64,000 nt of DNA from Sphingomonas palmae (GTDB taxonomy: Bacteria; Pseudomonadota; Alphaproteobacteria; Sphingomonadales; Sphingomonadaceae): positions 1-64,000 of the forward strand of contig NZ_FNZZ01000004.1 of the NCBI RefSeq assembly GCF_900109565.1, written 5' to 3'. The notes beneath the pieces are model-generated. The model did not search any database, was not told the DNA's origin, and saw nothing but the letters and a program-made list of their open reading frames with translations. Both the position numbers and the translations under genes were made by a program. Shown piece after piece: positions 63,160 through 64,000 of the stretch. The stretch's first letter is position 1; each line of letters begins with the position of its first letter.

Positions 63160-64000
63160 TATTGGGGCATCTCAACGTGACCGCCGAAGCCGAAGCGCAT
63201 CGCGGAGAGCACCTTGTCCCCGAAGGTGTGGTCGACGCGGCTGCGATAGCGCGCGAACAAGGCGGCGCTGAGCACATTGAGCGGCACCGCTTCCTCCATC
63301 GCGGCGTCGATCGTCCAGCGGCCTTCGCCCGAATCGGCGACATGGCCCGAGAAACCCTCGAGCTTGCCGTCCTTGGCGAGCGCGAGCGCGGTCAGGTCGA
63401 GCAGCCACGACGAGATCACGCTGCCGCGGCGCCACACCTCGGCGATGTCGGTGAGGTTGAGGTCGTAGCGCTGATCCTCGGGCAGCTTCTCCGACGCCTT
63501 GCCCTTCAGCACGTCGAACCCCTCGGCATAGGCCTGCATCAACCCGTACTCGATCCCGTTATGGACCATCTTGACGAAATGCCCCGCGCCCGCGGGACCG
63601 GCGTGGATATAGCCGTTCTCCGCGCGCGGGTCGGTCGCGTCGTCCAGCCGCCCCTCGGTGCGCTCGATCGAGCCGAGCCCCGGCGCGAGCGTCGAGAAGA
63701 TCGGATCGAGTTGGCGCACGATCTCGTCCGGGCCGCCGATCATCATGCAATAGCCCCGTTCGCGACCCCAGACGCCGCCCGAAGTGCCGACATCGACGTA
63801 ATGGACGCCCTTCTCTGCCAGCATCTTCGCGCGGCGGATATCGTCCTTGTAGAAGGAATTGCCGCCGTCGATGACGATCTCGCCCTCGGCCGCATTCTCA
63901 CAGATGCTGGTGATGACGCTCTCGGTGATCTCGCCCGCGGGCACCATCACCCACCACACGACCGGCAAGCCCGCCTTGGCACGTGCGTCGTCAACCGATG
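63159..64000 (-). CDS. gnd: 6-phosphogluconate dehydrogenase, decarboxylating (N-terminus cut by window edge)
   Basis: The C-terminal 280 residues of a 6-phosphogluconate dehydrogenase of the short (YqeC/GndA) type, making ribulose-5-phosphate and reducing NAD(P). The Rossmann part is outside the window; what is seen has the MVPAG loop, [34 protein letters not shown], the catalytic Lys block [17 protein letters not shown] and the C-terminal helical domain. The frame is open to the right edge. It heads an operon with two HAD hydrolases and a membrane protein. Confidence 0.95.
   Translation of the reverse strand, partial: SVDDARAKAGLPVVWWVMVPAGEITESVITSICENAAEGEIVIDGGNSFYKDDIRRAKMLAEKGVHYVDVGTSGGVWGRERGYCMMIGGPDEIVRQLDPIFSTLAPGLGSIERTEGRLDDATDPRAENGYIHAGPAGAGHFVKMVHNGIEYGLMQAYAEGFDVLKGKASEKLPEDQRYDLNLTDIAEVWRRGSVISSWLLDLTALALAKDGKLEGFSGHVADSGEGRWTIDAAMEEAVPLNVLSAALFARYRSRVDHTFGDKVLSAMRFGFGGHVEMPQ

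Overview
The window is a chromosomal segment of a GC-rich (roughly two-thirds G+C by eye) alphaproteobacterium, most probably a sphingomonad (Sphingomonas or a close relative). The reasons are the long NAD-specific glutamate dehydrogenase (~1,550 aa), a PAS_5-type protein, a fused cysNC, an iron-sulfur bacterial photolyase/cryptochrome, a TonB-dependent receptor next to esterases, DUF3035 and DUF2147 proteins, and strong third-position G/C bias. Three tRNA genes are present, all with encoded CCA: Lys(TTT), Ala(CGC) and Thr(CGT). No CRISPR array, complete insertion sequence or prophage was seen.

Region 1-15.6 kb is accessory and catabolic: two secreted peptidases (M13, cut by the left edge, and M28), an HxlR-SDR divergent pair, a TetR-deaminase pair, an MFS transporter coupled to a carboxylesterase, and facing them a TonB-dependent receptor, an acyl-CoA ligase and an SGNH hydrolase, then a small lipoprotein and a PHB-depolymerase-like esterase. 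Together these look like a system for taking up an ester, cleaving it and activating the acid. Region 15.6-25 kb is housekeeping: tRNA-Lys overlapping the end of folK, type-5 uracil-DNA glycosylase, N-carbamoylputrescine amidase with a GT-C membrane protein, a NupC-type nucleoside carrier, a 2OG-Fe(II) oxygenase-like protein, a queuosine-precursor transporter, UDP-glucose 6-dehydrogenase and a MaoC hydratase. Region 25-28.6 kb is the sulfate-activation operon cysD-cysNC-cysQ.

Region 28.8-36 kb holds a small membrane protein coupled to a DUF924 protein, tRNA-Ala, the giant glutamate dehydrogenase, a PAS protein and tRNA-Thr. After tRNA-Thr comes a 448-bp AT-richer gap and a stress or accessory block (manganese catalase, metallo-beta-lactamase-fold hydrolase, FUSC membrane protein, beta-hydroxyacid dehydrogenase), then a two-gene glycan module (a GT4 glycosyltransferase fused to an alpha-barrel domain, followed by GH130).

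Region 44.7-58 kb is mostly core: queF, ileS-lspA-DUF3035 lipoprotein, and a ten-gene minus-strand run (DUF2147, small membrane protein, rsmE, thyA, folA, ribF, photolyase, sulfurtransferase, cystathionine lyase, MscS). Region 58-64 kb has ubiA, a TldD/PmbA protein with an inositol-monophosphatase-family protein, and a minus-strand operon of 6-phosphogluconate dehydrogenase (cut by the right edge), two HAD-IIB hydrolases and a small membrane protein. The oddest sequence-level observations are the folK/tRNA-Lys overlap, a hairpin repeat translated in frame inside ileS, a patch of foreign-looking codons in the ileS editing domain, and a convergent gene pair whose two stop codons form the ends of one hairpin.
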